Of a DNA stretch of 6,548 nucleotides, positions 6,226 through 6,548 are shown one piece after another. Numbering within the stretch: position 1 is the stretch's first letter; every line of letters begins with the position of its first letter. The notes beneath the pieces were generated by a model. That model was not told the origin of the DNA, ran no database searches, and worked only from the letters and a program-made list of their open reading frames with translations. The DNA lies in assembly GCA_910578805.1 (NCBI GenBank), contig CAJTRS010000012.1:50493-57040 (forward strand), written 5' to 3'. This DNA is from an uncultured Muribaculaceae bacterium. Its GTDB lineage: Bacteria; Bacteroidota; Bacteroidia; Bacteroidales; Muribaculaceae. Made by a program: the position numbers and the translations under genes.

Positions 6226-6548
6226 TCAACGGACAGCGATTTTACGGGAGACTGTTGTGGCGGGGGTTTTTGCGGTGAGCAGATAGACGCCCGTGGAGAG
6301 GCCTGCGGTGGCTATTGTGGCGGTGGAGCCGGCGGCTGTGGCTGTGGCCACGGGGCGGCCCTGCATGTCGTGGAGGGTGACTTCTACGCCTGTGGCCCCG
6401 GCACACATCACTTCGTAGCCGTCGCCACAGGGACTGATGATCACCGACCTGTCATCGTCGTCCGAGACCGAGCCTATCGAGGAGCCGCCAAGGAGTTTCT
6501 TCATGGCGGCAAGGGCGTCGAGCTTGCCGGCGCCCCACTGGACGCGGT
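6226..6548 (-). CDS. C-terminal end of a secreted subtilisin-like (S8) protease with T9SS sorting domain (partial)
   Basis: The last 106 residues are visible; the gene continues past the right edge. The first in-frame residues read RVQWGAGKLDALAAMKKLL, the typical final helix of Bacteroidetes subtilase (S8) domains, in the spacing seen just after the catalytic Ser region, which lies outside the window. After an acidic linker (GSVSDDDD) comes an 80-residue C-terminal domain with VEVTLHDMQGRPVAT, a TAGLSTGVYLL strand pair and a terminal RKIAVR. This is the pattern of the type A sorting domain recognised by the type IX secretion system, which exports proteins across the outer membrane and often anchors them to surface lipopolysaccharide. 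The internal ATG at 6504 is not a start, since the frame stays open and meaningful upstream. The segment is very GC-rich, unlike the serpin. The sorting domain is secure; the S8 assignment rests on a short stretch. Confidence 0.78.
   Translation of the reverse strand, partial: RVQWGAGKLDALAAMKKLLGGSSIGSVSDDDDRSVIISPCGDGYEVMCAGATGVEVTLHDMQGRPVATATAAGSTATIATAGLSTGVYLLTAKTPATTVSRKIAVR

Noticed and set aside
6226..6504. A small 92-residue protein starting at the internal ATG at 6504.
   Set aside because: The frame is open to the window edge and the 14 residues before it continue a subtilase-type helix, so this is the end of a larger protein.

Overview
The window looks like chromosomal DNA from a member of the Bacteroidales, possibly a gut Muribaculaceae-type organism. 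Four things support the order: (i) promoters of the Bacteroidetes type (TTTG, about 20 bp, TAnnTTTG) lie upstream of several genes; (ii) a DUF4494 protein, a family I know only from Bacteroidetes, sits beside yggS; (iii) the rightmost protein ends in a type IX secretion (T9SS) sorting domain; (iv) the transketolase and the sugar transporter have the Bacteroidetes forms of their family motifs. The family-level guess is inference only. Every gene supported here is on the minus strand, so transcription runs from position 6548 towards 1.

Right to left, in the order of transcription: (1) 6548-6226 is the 3' end of a subtilisin-like (S8) serine protease with a T9SS C-terminal domain; its catalytic part lies outside the window. 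(2) 6225-6132 is a 94-bp spacer with a perfect 12-bp GC-rich hairpin, plus a second inverted repeat that competes for one of its arms. (3) 6131-4917 encodes a serpin with a lipoprotein signal; it is clearly more AT-rich than its neighbours. (4) 4853-4404 encodes a DUF4494 protein, followed after 18 nt by yggS (4385-3717), a PLP-binding homeostasis protein. They look like a two-gene operon with a promoter just after the serpin stop. (5) 3598-2282 encodes a 12-TM sugar transporter of the FucP/FHS branch of the major facilitator superfamily, with its own promoter and one or two hairpins after its stop. (6) 2077-50 encodes transketolase, preceded by the best promoter in the window. A possible start codon of a further downstream gene lies at the left edge.

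Two functional themes appear. The left half is central sugar metabolism: sugar uptake next to the non-oxidative pentose phosphate pathway. The right half pairs a secreted serine protease with a serine-protease inhibitor, which may be a protease/self-protection or host-interaction module. The serpin's base composition suggests it came from a different source. I see no CRISPR array, tRNA, rRNA, transposase or prophage signal. The most interesting parts are the protease-serpin pair, the structured spacer between them, the serpin's reactive loop, and a FucP-like transporter that lacks both acidic coupling residues of the family prototype.
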